A stretch of 29,674 nucleotides of DNA from CAZMHJ01 sp964566075. Lineage in GTDB: Bacteria; Patescibacteriota; Saccharimonadia; Saccharimonadales; CAIOMD01. The translations under genes and the position numbers were made by a program. Shown piece after piece: positions 14,503-22,884 of this stretch. Below the pieces are notes generated by a model that was given only the letters and a program-made list of their open reading frames with translations, was not told the DNA's origin and did not search any database. The first letter of the stretch is position 1; the number at the start of each line of letters is the position of its first letter. The stretch covers positions 1 through 29,674 of the forward strand of contig CAZMHJ010000010.1 of NCBI GenBank assembly GCA_964566075.1, written 5' to 3'.

Positions 14503-15751
14503 GAGCCTCTTTTCTGCGACTTGCAATTTCTTTGGCAAACCATATTGCGCTTGGTCTAACGGTACGCTTCATACCATTTTCTCTGTCCACCGAAACCAAT
14601 CCGAACTTTGGCCACCAACCATACGCCCATTCAAAGTTATCGAGTAAACTCCAATGGAGGTATCCAACGACTGGTACTCCTTGCGACTGGGCAGTATCAA
14701 TCGCGTTGAGCGTTTCTTCAATCCACCATTGTCTATCTTTATCGCGGTTATCAGCTAAACCATTTTCGGTAATAATAATTGGCTTACCCGGGTAGTGGTA
14801 TGCAATGCGTTGCATAAGTGGCAATATACCTTGCGGATTCATATACCAGCCAAGATCATTAATTGGCTTTCTTGGGTTCACTTTTTTAAAACCTCGGTAA
14901 TAATCGGTAAAGTAATAATTAAAGCCAACAAAATCCTGATACCTTTTAATTCGATTAAGCCACCACCAATTCCAGCTATAGCGCATTATTTTTACAATCG
15001 TTTCGTCGACCCAATTTCCAGGCCTAAACGGCTGTATGTTTGCGAGCTGTTGAGCGACACCTATCTTGAGCGAAGGTTTTTTACGCTTTAAAATGCGCCA
15101 GGCACGTTTATGAGCAATGCTTAAGTTATAGTAGACCCATATCGCTTTAAGTTGGTTACCTGCTTGTGGCGGCCATTCTTTACTACCATAGCTAAGGCCC
15201 ATGTAGACGTTTGGTTCATTAAGCGTAATAACGTATCGAACATCAGCGAGTAATTCTTCGCTTACTTTTTTAACCAAACGTTCAAAATATTTAATATTAC
15301 TTCTTTTTTCAAAACCACCCTTATCGGTAAACCATGTAGGCATCGTCCAATGCCAAATATTAAAAAAGGGCTCGATGCCGCGCTCGGTTAAGGCCGCTAC
15401 ATAGTCTTTATAATGCTGAAAAGCTGCAGCATCCCACTTGCCTTCCTCTGGTTCTAAACGTGACCATTCAATAGTAAAGCGAAAGGCATTGAGTTGTAGT
15501 TTTTGTGCGATATCAAAATCTTCTTTGTAACGATTATAGTGATCAATGCCGCGCCCAGACACATAGTTACTTGGATTCTCAGCCTCGTGTTTTATGAGCT
15601 CCCAGCTTGGCATCCACCCTAAACGCTTTTCGGCTGTTTTTGCTTGTTCGGCAGCAACACTGAGCTCCCATACCGACCATTGATTCGTTGTTCCACCCTC
15701 GACTTGATGCGCAGCAGTGCTTGCACCCCAGTAGAATGGTTGTTTACTCAT
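14486..15751 (-). CDS. Glycoside hydrolase family 1 beta-glycosidase
   Basis: A 421-residue GH1 TIM barrel. The acid/base is Glu179 in TLNEPN and the nucleophile Glu329 in ITENG. The N-terminal FYWGASTAAHQVEGG and the late WSLLDNFEWAYGW are also typical. No signal peptide, so it is cytoplasmic. GH1 enzymes split beta-glucosides, galactosides or their 6-phosphates; the tryptophan-rich end suggests an unphosphorylated glucoside, but this is weak. It follows the methyltransferase gene by 5 bases and overlaps yvcK. A sugar hydrolase in such a small genome could process scavenged or host glycans (inference). Confidence 0.92.
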   Translation of the reverse strand: MSKQPFYWGASTAAHQVEGGTTNQWSVWELSVAAEQAKTAEKRLGWMPSWELIKHEAENPSNYVSGRGIDHYNRYKEDFDIAQKLQLNAFRFTIEWSRLEPEEGKWDAAAFQHYKDYVAALTERGIEPFFNIWHWTMPTWFTDKGGFEKRSNIKYFERLVKKVSEELLADVRYVITLNEPNVYMGLSYGSKEWPPQAGNQLKAIWVYYNLSIAHKRAWRILKRKKPSLKIGVAQQLANIQPFRPGNWVDETIVKIMRYSWNWWWLNRIKRYQDFVGFNYYFTDYYRGFKKVNPRKPINDLGWYMNPQGILPLMQRIAYHYPGKPIIITENGLADNRDKDRQWWIEETLNAIDTAQSQGVPVVGYLHWSLLDNFEWAYGWWPKFGLVSVDRENGMKRTVRPSAIWFAKEIASRRKEAHEKGI

Positions 15752-15756
15752 AGCTA

Positions 15757-17046
15757 CTATTGTACCTTATCGAGCACAACTAAACTTTCGATATGTGGAG
15801 TACGTGGAAAGAAATTGTAGCCACGTGCCTGCATAATCTCATAACCTGCATCCATCAGCAGTTTTACATCACGTGCTTGGGTGCTTGGATTGCATGATAA
15901 ATATATAATCCGTGGCGGTTTTGATTCGCACAGTTTTTCGGTTACATCATTATGTAGTCCTGCGCGCGGCGGGTCTACAATAACAATCTCATCACCTCGT
16001 AAGTACTGTAAGGCGGATTCTGCGGTTGCTGTTATCACTTCGCAATCTTTTCGGCCATTGCTATTCAGTTCGGCTTGTAGGGTCGATTCCCTTTCAGTTT
16101 CAATCATGATTAGTTTTTGATTGTCACCAACAACACTTAATCCAATACTTCCGACCCCGCTGTACAAATCAATCAACTTACGTTGATTGTGTTCACGCGC
16201 ATAGGTTGCAATTTCTTGCAATGCAGCTTCGTAGACTGGAATATTTACCTGAAAAAATGAACGTGTCGAATAGTTAAATATTCTTTCGAGCAGACTATCA
16301 CTTAAATACCCATCCCCTTGTTGGATAAGTATCTCAGTAGTAACCGATGCAGGGCTTTTTGGGTTTGAAAAAATAATTTCAAATTGTGAATAGGCATGCT
16401 TAAAATCTTTCAACTCATTGATTACACTTTTATCGGTAACAAATAGGCTTACGCCGACGTCACCAGACTGTGAGGAACGAATAATGACGCTTTTAAGTCG
16501 TCGAGCCCCTATACTCTTTTGATTGATATAGTCTACTAGCATTCTGCTTGCATCATTAATAAAGTCGCTTGCAAGTGCACTCCCCTTTACTGCAACTTTT
16601 TGGTGTGAGCCACGTGAGTGTAAGGCTATATCTACTTGCCCTGTATCATTATGGAACCAAAAATTATATTCCATTTTATTGCGATACCCAAACTCCCGAC
16701 CATCTTGATAAAACGAACTCCAGCTAACTTCAATATGCTCACGAGCGAATGTTTCAGCTAATATCGACTGCTTGTATTCGGCTTCTTTGTCGTATTTAAG
16801 TACCTGCCACGGGCTTGTTGCTAAGTACATTTCTGGCTCACGTGGATTTATTCGGTCAGAACTTGCTTCTAAAACTTCAACTACTACGCCTTCAGCCCAA
16901 TCTCGCTTTTTTTTCGTTAGCCGAACAGAAACGAGCTCACTCGGTAAGCCGCCCCAAACAAAACATTTGCGACCATCCGCAAGTTCGCCAATCCCCTGAC
17001 CTCCATGTACTAGCTTTTCAACTCTGACCTGAACGATTGAATCCAT
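15757..17046 (-). CDS. RlmD/TrmA-type RNA (uracil-5-)-methyltransferase
   Basis: A 429-residue RNA m5U methyltransferase. It has an N-terminal TRAM domain (about 1-60, VEKLVHGGQGIGEL), the class I SAM loop LIDLYSGVGSIGLSV (291-305), DPPRAGL (358-364), catalytic Cys385 in LSCNPS, and base Glu420 in HIESLV. It methylates a uridine in 23S rRNA or tRNA; the exact target cannot be fixed. The [4Fe-4S] cysteines of RlmD are missing: the region after the TRAM domain reads ATSPWQ where the family has clustered Cys. It follows an unknown gene by 8 bases within the operon. Confidence 0.85.
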   Translation of the reverse strand: MDSIVQVRVEKLVHGGQGIGELADGRKCFVWGGLPSELVSVRLTKKKRDWAEGVVVEVLEASSDRINPREPEMYLATSPWQVLKYDKEAEYKQSILAETFAREHIEVSWSSFYQDGREFGYRNKMEYNFWFHNDTGQVDIALHSRGSHQKVAVKGSALASDFINDASRMLVDYINQKSIGARRLKSVIIRSSQSGDVGVSLFVTDKSVINELKDFKHAYSQFEIIFSNPKSPASVTTEILIQQGDGYLSDSLLERIFNYSTRSFFQVNIPVYEAALQEIATYAREHNQRKLIDLYSGVGSIGLSVVGDNQKLIMIETERESTLQAELNSNGRKDCEVITATAESALQYLRGDEIVIVDPPRAGLHNDVTEKLCESKPPRIIYLSCNPSTQARDVKLLMDAGYEIMQARGYNFFPRTPHIESLVVLDKVQ

Positions 17047-17054
17047 CTACGCAA

Positions 17055-17639
17055 TTATACAAGATGCATGCCATGGCGTGGGTTACTAACTTTAAAAATT
17101 GCCATAATTGTCGTGATTGGTACGCAAGCATATTCATCTTTGCCAATCTTTATAACAAATCGTGGTACATACTGAGGTCTACCATTCTCGTCTAATACGG
17201 GTTTGTTATCTGTTGTGGTCTGCTTATTAACAACATCATCCCAGTTCGTAAAAAGCTTACCAGGTTTAATGCCAGCATATTCACCACTGTAATCAACATG
17301 CTGTAGTTCTTTTGGATTAATTGTAGGACGCTGAAATGCAATAACTTGTATATAGTCAGCATCGGCGAGTTGCTCGACTATTTTTTTGTTTATTTCCGAT
17401 AATACTTTAGATAACGCCACTCCCATGTCAGCACCACGATTTGCAATCGCTGTATTTAAATCTGCTCTATGTTTTGCTTCAATGCCTGCAAAATTAATTG
17501 TGATATGCTTCTTGCTACCAATAGCATCTAAATGGTTTGCGTATATTAAAAAATTTTCAACAAACTCTCGTTCTTGATCGCTCAACGTCTGTAGATCAAC
17601 TACATCGTGTAGATTCTCTTCTGGTGGCAACTCTTGCAT
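17055..17639 (-). CDS. Hypothetical protein, AlkD operon
   Basis: A 194-residue soluble protein that I do not recognise. The N-terminus is acidic (LPPEENLHDVVDLQTLSDQEREFVENF), a central amphipathic part follows, and the last 45 residues alternate hydrophobic and charged residues like a beta domain (RFVIKIGKDEYACVPITTIMAIF). No signal peptide, membrane helix or known catalytic motif. It lies 22 bases after another unknown gene and 8 bases before the RNA methyltransferase gene, so it is part of the same message. Confidence 0.6.
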   Translation of the reverse strand: MQELPPEENLHDVVDLQTLSDQEREFVENFLIYANHLDAIGSKKHITINFAGIEAKHRADLNTAIANRGADMGVALSKVLSEINKKIVEQLADADYIQVIAFQRPTINPKELQHVDYSGEYAGIKPGKLFTNWDDVVNKQTTTDNKPVLDENGRPQYVPRFVIKIGKDEYACVPITTIMAIFKVSNPRHGMHLV

Positions 17640-17661
17640 GTTGTAAGTATACGCCTTGATA

Positions 17662-18264
17662 TCAATCTGAGTCTTCGCTCAAAGAATCAAACACTATTTC
17701 ACAATTTCTCTTTATTGCATCAAGTCGTTCAACGGTTGGTGAAGGCTTGTGGTCTTCTAAGCCAAGCTCGCGCAGACTACTCTTCTTTGCAAATACCGAG
17801 ACATCACCTGGCGCTTTTTTTGGCTGTGTCTCAACATCCAATGTAACCGTCACTTCGTCCGCATCATTTACTAGATACCAGTTTGTCTGCAAGTCAAAAC
17901 CTTTACGCGTACTCGTTAGCTGGTCTTCGCACAACATGTAATCAAATGGTGCTTCGCCATAATACGGAAGTACCTCACTCACCGATAATGTGATATTTGA
18001 CATAGCGCTTCCGCCCGTTATGGCGATTGGTTTTAATTCGGCACTAACATCAATAACTATTTTGTCTGTCCTTATGGTGCGCGCGATTGTAGCCTTAGAC
18101 CCAAGGTTATGTATGTAATCAATTAAAACGCAGTATGCAAATTTTTCTATAAACAATTTGTACTCATGCTCATACGTATCATCAATCGGCGTTTCGGTAC
18201 CTTCGAGTAAATGTCCAATATGTAGCTCATCATCAGCATTATTACTAAATGATTCTTGGCTCAT
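17662..18264 (-). CDS. Hypothetical acidic protein, coupled to alkD-like gene
   Basis: A 200-residue unrecognised protein, acidic at both ends (NADDELHIGHLLEGTETPIDD and FDSLSEDSD), with a beta-rich middle (IVIDVSAELKPIAITGGSAMSNITLSV). No membrane helix. Its ATG overlaps the stop of the AlkD-like gene as ATGA, so the two are made in linked amounts. Function unknown. Confidence 0.6.
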   Translation of the reverse strand: MSQESFSNNADDELHIGHLLEGTETPIDDTYEHEYKLFIEKFAYCVLIDYIHNLGSKATIARTIRTDKIVIDVSAELKPIAITGGSAMSNITLSVSEVLPYYGEAPFDYMLCEDQLTSTRKGFDLQTNWYLVNDADEVTVTLDVETQPKKAPGDVSVFAKKSSLRELGLEDHKPSPTVERLDAIKRNCEIVFDSLSEDSD

Positions 18265-18974
18265 ACTTGCGTCCTTAGATTCATATAATGGTTTCGTTCA
18301 ACATCTGAAAATTTTTCAAGCGCATACCGTAGCATCGTTCTAGGCATGGTTGCTGCGTGTGCATCTAAGAATTGCCGTTCTAGTGCCCCATCCAACTTAC
18401 CCATTTCGCGAAGGGCCCAACCAACTGCCTTTTGTAACAAATCATGTTGCTCTGTAACTAATATTTCAGCGAGCTGATACGTGTCAACAGGGTCTTGCTG
18501 GTAACTTAAAAAGTAAAAAGTGCTAATAATTGAAACTCTTTTTTGCCATAAATCACCCTTTACGAGCTCGTATAGTGGGCCTTTATCTGTGTTGCTAAGA
18601 TATGCTCCAACAATACGTGGACACGTTACATCAACTAAATCCCAGTTATTAATACCCCTACCAATATGACTAATATACAGATCGTATAGTCTCTGCTTTT
18701 CATTACTTTTTGGATATTGTAGAACCATGGCTACAAGCGCAGCAAACCGTACCTCATGCCATTTGTTGGTAAGCATTGTGTCCAAATCGTTAAGTGATAA
18801 TTCTTTATAGTATTTTTTAGTGATAGCACGAGTCTGCGGAACGCGTAAGCCTAGAAACCTATCACCTTCCCCATATTCACCTGGCCCGGTCTTGAAAAAA
18901 CGCTGCAAAAAAACTGCGTCCGCTTGGTTACCGTTTGCTATGAGCTCGTTCACTAACTCTGTTCGTGCACTCAT
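18261..18974 (-). CDS. AlkD-like DNA alkylation repair protein
   Basis: A 237-residue all-helical HEAT-like protein of the AlkD/AlkC group, DNA glycosylases that remove bulky or positively charged alkylated bases without flipping them. Family marks are GVRVPQ-like FLGLRVPQTRAITKKY (40-55), the helix NNWDLVDVTCPRIV with the key Trp-Asp, KRVSIISTFYF, and VGWALREMGK near the end. Length is normal. It shares ATGA junctions with both neighbours, each a protein of unknown function, which is unusual for a stand-alone repair enzyme. Confidence 0.88.
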   Translation of the reverse strand: MSARTELVNELIANGNQADAVFLQRFFKTGPGEYGEGDRFLGLRVPQTRAITKKYYKELSLNDLDTMLTNKWHEVRFAALVAMVLQYPKSNEKQRLYDLYISHIGRGINNWDLVDVTCPRIVGAYLSNTDKGPLYELVKGDLWQKRVSIISTFYFLSYQQDPVDTYQLAEILVTEQHDLLQKAVGWALREMGKLDGALERQFLDAHAATMPRTMLRYALEKFSDVERNHYMNLRTQV

Positions 18975-19510
18975 GCGACTTTTTGCCGAATACTTTCTGC
19001 CACACCAATCATCCGTTCACATAATGCTTCACAATCATTCAGGTCAATTACTTCGACTGTTTCAATTTTTTGTGGATCGACAACATCTATAATCGCACCA
19101 TCATCTGCTACTTTTGTTTCGATAATCATGGTTCTATTTTCAATGGTTCGCTTGCGACCAAAAACTCGTTCTCCATCACGCCAATCGAACATGTACACTT
19201 CACGGTAATTCGAATATCGATTTGCTTCTGATAAAAGCATTTCTAAAAATGATATGCGCATGGTGTGTTGACGATACCCAGATCGAGCAATCGATATTCC
19301 TAAAAAAGTATCGGTTAAATCACTGCCAACTTCGCCACCTGAATCATCGTAAAGTACAAAACGATGTGCTTTTGGGTCGGAAGAAACATTTACCCTGCGT
19401 GCATGTTTACGGACTTCGGCCATAGCAACCGAGCGTACAACAGAAACGGGTTGTATCGGCAATAGCTCACTACCTGGTGCGTTTTGTGGTGGAATAAAAA
19501 ACTCACTCAT
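18971..19510 (-). CDS. Hypothetical protein, coupled upstream of alkD-like gene
   Basis: A 179-residue soluble unknown. A Pro-rich start (FIPPQNAPGSELLPIQP) leads to a mixed alpha/beta part with FVLYDDSGGEVGSDLTDTFLG and EVYMFDWRDGERVFGRKRTIENRTMIIETK, likely beta hairpins. No signal peptide and no known motif. It overlaps both the preceding unknown gene and the AlkD-like gene by 4 bases (ATGA). Confidence 0.6.
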   Translation of the reverse strand: MSEFFIPPQNAPGSELLPIQPVSVVRSVAMAEVRKHARRVNVSSDPKAHRFVLYDDSGGEVGSDLTDTFLGISIARSGYRQHTMRISFLEMLLSEANRYSNYREVYMFDWRDGERVFGRKRTIENRTMIIETKVADDGAIIDVVDPQKIETVEVIDLNDCEALCERMIGVAESIRQKVA

Positions 19511-19920
19511 GCCGCTTCACGTATATTTGTTATTGCCATTATTGGAAGTCGTACCGGCATAAATAACGGTTCAAAATCATTTTTATCAGCTGGTGGATTT
19601 GCAATCGCATTTGCATCGATATCAACAAAAAGTATTCTGCGCACATCGGGCGCTTGCATAACGAAAATACCGAGGCTCGCATCATCACCTAAGTATAATT
19701 GCTCGCCAAGTTCATACATTTTGCCGATTGAGTGCTCTATAACATAAGCACCCATTGAATGAATTTTAAGCGCACGGCCGCCAAAAACATCGTTAAACAT
19801 GCTGCCGTATTCTTCGACTACCACATCAATAAATGGAGTTAGCTTTTCTTCAGGCACATCAACAAGTTGCTCTTGCGCCTTAAGCAATCTATTCCAGACT
19901 TTTTGTGTTTCTCCTGCCAT
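19507..19920 (-). CDS. Hypothetical protein
   Basis: A 137-residue unknown protein. A helical first half (WNRLLKAQEQLVDVPEEKLTPFIDVVVEEYGSMF, given as separate helices by pattern) is followed by short strands (RRILFVDIDANAIA, FMPVRLPIMAITNI). ATG 19920 is preferred over an upstream frame because a TATAAT box ends 7 bases before it, which would make the message leaderless. It is coupled by ATGA to the next gene. Confidence 0.6.
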   Translation of the reverse strand: MAGETQKVWNRLLKAQEQLVDVPEEKLTPFIDVVVEEYGSMFNDVFGGRALKIHSMGAYVIEHSIGKMYELGEQLYLGDDASLGIFVMQAPDVRRILFVDIDANAIANPPADKNDFEPLFMPVRLPIMAITNIREAA

Positions 19921-19926
19921 AAATCG

Positions 19927-19954
19927 ATTATAGACAGCTGAGCCCAAAAAGCAA
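19927..19954 (-). promoter_or_regulatory. Leaderless promoter
   Basis: Minus-strand -35 TTGCTT (19949-19954), 16-base spacer, perfect -10 TATAAT (19927-19932), then 6 bases to ATG 19920. The expected start of transcription is at the start codon. Confidence 0.5.
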
Positions 19955-19965
19955 ATTGCTTATGT

Positions 19966-20646
19966 TTACTTATCTTGTAGGCTTAGACCATTCAGCACCG
20001 CAATCCCACCTAAAAGCGTCAGTTGTTGACGCGCGTTATCGAGATTGTGAGGCACTAGGCGTACATCACCGGTTTTTGTATCAATATACGGGTCAAGGCC
20101 AGTTTCTTGCCCTGGACACGTTAAATGAAACATACCGTTCTTGTGTACAAAAGCATCAAAGGGGTAACTAAGATTTGTATTGAGCTTGCCGTTATACATC
20201 GCAGGATCAAGATTGCATGCAACCTGCCACATACCGAGCTTCATAACGCGTGCCAGCTGGTTTTTTCCTTCATCAATTAGATTTGATATGTCATTGCGCT
20301 TTTGTCTAGATACAACTACATCCATTAAAAACCGCCATTCTGCTTCGTCGGCGCGTAGCCAGACACGTACCGGCGGTTTTTCTAAATCTAGTTGCCTGCC
20401 CGCAATTTCAAGCCCCGTAAAAGTACCTGCTATATCTTTTGCGCTAGCAATTTCTTTTCCGATGGTAATACCGTGAGAAACGGTAATAAAATCACCTTGC
20501 TCTGTATAGTCAACATTGTCATTCCATGTAAAACCTTCACCACCACGATGCAAATAATCCATACAAAGCGGTTCGGCTAATTCATATAGTGCAGTTTCGG
20601 TTGTTATATCAAGTGTATTATGATCAGAAATCTCGAACGTGTACAT
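19966..20646 (-). CDS. Hypothetical protein, first gene of the AlkD operon
   Basis: A 226-residue soluble unknown. Beta-rich start (TFEISDHNTLDITTETALYEL), a tryptophan-containing middle (VRVWLRADEAEWRFLMDVVVSRQKRND) and a helical Leu-rich end (NARQQLTLLGGIAVLNGLSLQ). No signal peptide, membrane helix or known catalytic motif. It stands first in a ten-gene minus-strand run and has its own leaderless-type promoter; no Shine-Dalgarno site precedes its ATG. Confidence 0.6.
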   Translation of the reverse strand: MYTFEISDHNTLDITTETALYELAEPLCMDYLHRGGEGFTWNDNVDYTEQGDFITVSHGITIGKEIASAKDIAGTFTGLEIAGRQLDLEKPPVRVWLRADEAEWRFLMDVVVSRQKRNDISNLIDEGKNQLARVMKLGMWQVACNLDPAMYNGKLNTNLSYPFDAFVHKNGMFHLTCPGQETGLDPYIDTKTGDVRLVPHNLDNARQQLTLLGGIAVLNGLSLQDK

Positions 20647-20653
20647 GCAAGCA

Positions 20654-20681
20654 ATACTACACCGCTAAAATTCGAATGCAA
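20654..20681 (-). promoter_or_regulatory. Leaderless promoter of the AlkD operon
   Basis: Minus-strand -35 TTGCAT (20676-20681), 16-base spacer, -10 TAGTAT (20654-20659), 7 bases before ATG 20646. Confidence 0.5.
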
Positions 20682-20697
20682 GCTTAAGCGTAATACT

Positions 20698-21678
20698 CTA
20701 ACGCGTAGTAAACATTGGGTACAAAATACTGGCTGCAATAATCGCAATAAATATGACAGGAATAACAAATAAAAGTAAGTTAGCAACTTTTGAACCGGTT
20801 CTATTTAGTTTTGATTCTTCTATCACTGCGTCTGCATAATGCGTTGTTGCATGTGATAAATTGTGTAGTACATCTTTTTGTATATGAATTATCGCCTCAA
20901 ACATTTCTTGTAAATCTTTAGGTTTCTTACTAATACCTGGATAGATGTAAAGACGCATTACGTCATCAATAATTTCTATATCATATTGAGATACTTTAGT
21001 AACAATTGATTGCATAACATCCGGAGTCAATATATACAAAGCATCTGATTCAAACCCAGGCTCTACGTACAGTGTAAAGTAGTCTTTAAACGAGCCTTCG
21101 AGTTCGTATTTTTGACGGTTACTTAGATCAAGCAGTGCCGCTGACAAACTAAACGCATTATTCTTTTTTGCATCCAAAAACATATTTGGAAATTTTTGCG
21201 AAAGACTAAATTCAACAATTCCAAAGCTTGTAGCGTTGTTGCTTTTTCGTTTGAGTTTTTTATTTTCACTAAAGGACACATCATAGAATGAAAACGCATT
21301 ACCATCGATGGTACATTGAAATAAATCGGTATACGAAAACGAAGTCCCTAAGTCTGCTAATACCCCTTTTGTTTCTTTTTTGAATGCAGACTGATATTTA
21401 AATCCATTCTTTGCGGCAAATGCTTTATACCGTATAACGTTCTTTCCGATATCGTAAAATGCATAGATAACTAATAGATATATACCTAGAGTAATAGCTA
21501 GCATAACGGGGTTAAGCGATATGATAGTTAATATCGCAAATGGGATTGTAAATGCAGCTGCAGTGAGTAGCGTTTTCTTGGTATTTTGTTTTTCTGGTTT
21601 GCCAGAGTCAAAATCAGCTTCGATCGCCTGCTTCCAGCTGACATGTTTTGATAGGTCTGAATAGTCAATTATTTGCAT
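20698..21678 (-). CDS. DUF3137-like membrane protein
   Basis: A 326-residue protein with two adjacent membrane helices near the start (about 36-55 and 58-76), a cytoplasmic-type core of about 210 residues, and a last membrane helix (about 303-322). The core segment LEGSFKDYFTLYVEPGFESDALYILTPD (in two blocks: yF-vY and LTPD) followed by a short Ile/Tyr-rich strand resembles the DUF3137 family, proteins of unknown role. It starts directly at the stop of the metallo-hydrolase gene (TAAATG), so the pair is one transcript. Confidence 0.55.
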   Translation of the reverse strand: MQIIDYSDLSKHVSWKQAIEADFDSGKPEKQNTKKTLLTAAAFTIPFAILTIISLNPVMLAITLGIYLLVIYAFYDIGKNVIRYKAFAAKNGFKYQSAFKKETKGVLADLGTSFSYTDLFQCTIDGNAFSFYDVSFSENKKLKRKSNNATSFGIVEFSLSQKFPNMFLDAKKNNAFSLSAALLDLSNRQKYELEGSFKDYFTLYVEPGFESDALYILTPDVMQSIVTKVSQYDIEIIDDVMRLYIYPGISKKPKDLQEMFEAIIHIQKDVLHNLSHATTHYADAVIEESKLNRTGSKVANLLLFVIPVIFIAIIAASILYPMFTTR

Positions 21679-22305
21679 TTATAGTTCTACGGTTTCGCCA
21701 TCGTCGAGCACAATCATCTCAAATGGCATGTTATTGTTTTTTGCAAACCGTTCATACATATATGGGTCTGCCCCTAAAAGATCAAAGTGTATTGGGATAA
21801 TCTTTTTTGCTTCTACTTGCTTAGCAAAATCAAATGATTCTTTAAGGCTCATATCTGGACCTGTAATCGGCAATGCTAAGGTATCGACTCGTAGGTTCCT
21901 GATTTCTTTGCCATCGCCAGGATGGAAAAATACATTATCAATTACATAGCCAGTATTCTGCGGGCCATCAGAACCATCAGGTAGCAGCATATGCGGCAGT
22001 TCTCTGGCTTGCACCTGCATACCGGCAACTTCAAAATGCTGACCGTCTTCTACAACCATCGCATGGCTACCCACCAAAACTGCAGTACTAGCATTACAAA
22101 TGATAGGCACGCCACGGTTAATAAATTCTTTCGCAACCACTTCGTCATAGTGATCGGCGTGCTGGTGCGTATACAAAACTGCGTCAACATCTGCAATTTC
22201 ACTAAATTCATGATGCTCTAAGAAGTTAATGCCCGGGTCAATTACCACTTTTCCATTCTCTGCCTGAACAACTAAACAACTCTGTGGGTATCGCGTAATT
22301 TTCAT
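21679..22305 (-). CDS. Metallo-beta-lactamase-fold hydrolase (UPF0173-like)
   Basis: A 208-residue metallohydrolase. The metal motif HQHADH supplies His47, His49, Asp51 and His52; later ligands are in ELPHML, FHPGDG and IPIHFD. Length and order fit UPF0173/YtkL-type MBL proteins, small hydrolases of unknown substrate. ATG 22305 is chosen because AAAGGA lies 9 bases upstream; a longer frame would run into the divergent RNA-ligase-like gene. It forms an operon with the DUF3137-like gene. Confidence 0.85.
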   Translation of the reverse strand: MKITRYPQSCLVVQAENGKVVIDPGINFLEHHEFSEIADVDAVLYTHQHADHYDEVVAKEFINRGVPIICNASTAVLVGSHAMVVEDGQHFEVAGMQVQARELPHMLLPDGSDGPQNTGYVIDNVFFHPGDGKEIRNLRVDTLALPITGPDMSLKESFDFAKQVEAKKIIPIHFDLLGADPYMYERFAKNNNMPFEMIVLDDGETVEL

Positions 22306-22341
22306 GCTTATAATTCCTTTAGTAGTATTGTACGACAGATT

Positions 22342-22347
22342 TATACT
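22342..22347 (+). promoter_or_regulatory. Leaderless -10 box of the 2'-5' RNA ligase-like gene
   Basis: TATACT ends 7 bases before the ATG at 22354, with a poor -35 (TTAGTA, 22319-22324). No ribosome site is present. The divergent gene uses TACAAT (minus strand, 22327-22332) in the same 48-base gap. Confidence 0.45.
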
Positions 22348-22353
22348 ATATGT

Positions 22354-22884
22354 ATGGTACAAAACCGATGGTTCATTGGAGTGGCACTCCCAAAAGAGTT
22401 AAGCGAAACGATTAGCCAAGTTCAACGTGAGCTGATTAATGAAGATACGATGCAAAAACCATTAGTGCCGCACATCACAATTATTCATCCTAACCCTCTT
22501 ATGGAACTTTCACCACTTTACTTTGCACCTCTGGCAAAAAAACTTACCGACCCACTACTACCATGTGATATACAGCTGCAATCAATAGGTCTACTACACA
22601 GCAATGTAGTGTATATCAGTGTTGTAAGCAAACAACTACAAGCAATCTATGATGAACTGGTAGCTGCATTGCCCCACCACATTCAAGCACAGTACTTTGT
22701 TGGCAAAAAATTTATTGCGCACGTTACGGTTGCACAAACACGTGGCAGAAATTCATTTGATACTGCATTTGTTGAATCTGTTAAAAAACTAATTGAACCA
22801 CTTTTGCCCACTACGTTTACCGTTACAAATCTGACACGTTTTGAATGGCGCGCGTCGCGTAACTATATCGTAAAAGATTTATAA
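22354..22884 (+). CDS. 2'-5' RNA ligase / cyclic phosphodiesterase (LigT-like)
   Basis: A 176-residue 2H phosphoesterase. The two catalytic motifs are HIT (His40-Thr42, PHITII) and HVT (His123-Thr125, AHVTVA), placed 83 residues apart as in the family. Such enzymes open 2',3'-cyclic phosphates at RNA ends. It is the only plus-strand gene in the right-hand part of the window, diverging from the MBL gene and overlapping the DUF2202 gene tail to tail by 6 bases. Confidence 0.85.
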   Translation: MVQNRWFIGVALPKELSETISQVQRELINEDTMQKPLVPHITIIHPNPLMELSPLYFAPLAKKLTDPLLPCDIQLQSIGLLHSNVVYISVVSKQLQAIYDELVAALPHHIQAQYFVGKKFIAHVTVAQTRGRNSFDTAFVESVKKLIEPLLPTTFTVTNLTRFEWRASRNYIVKDL

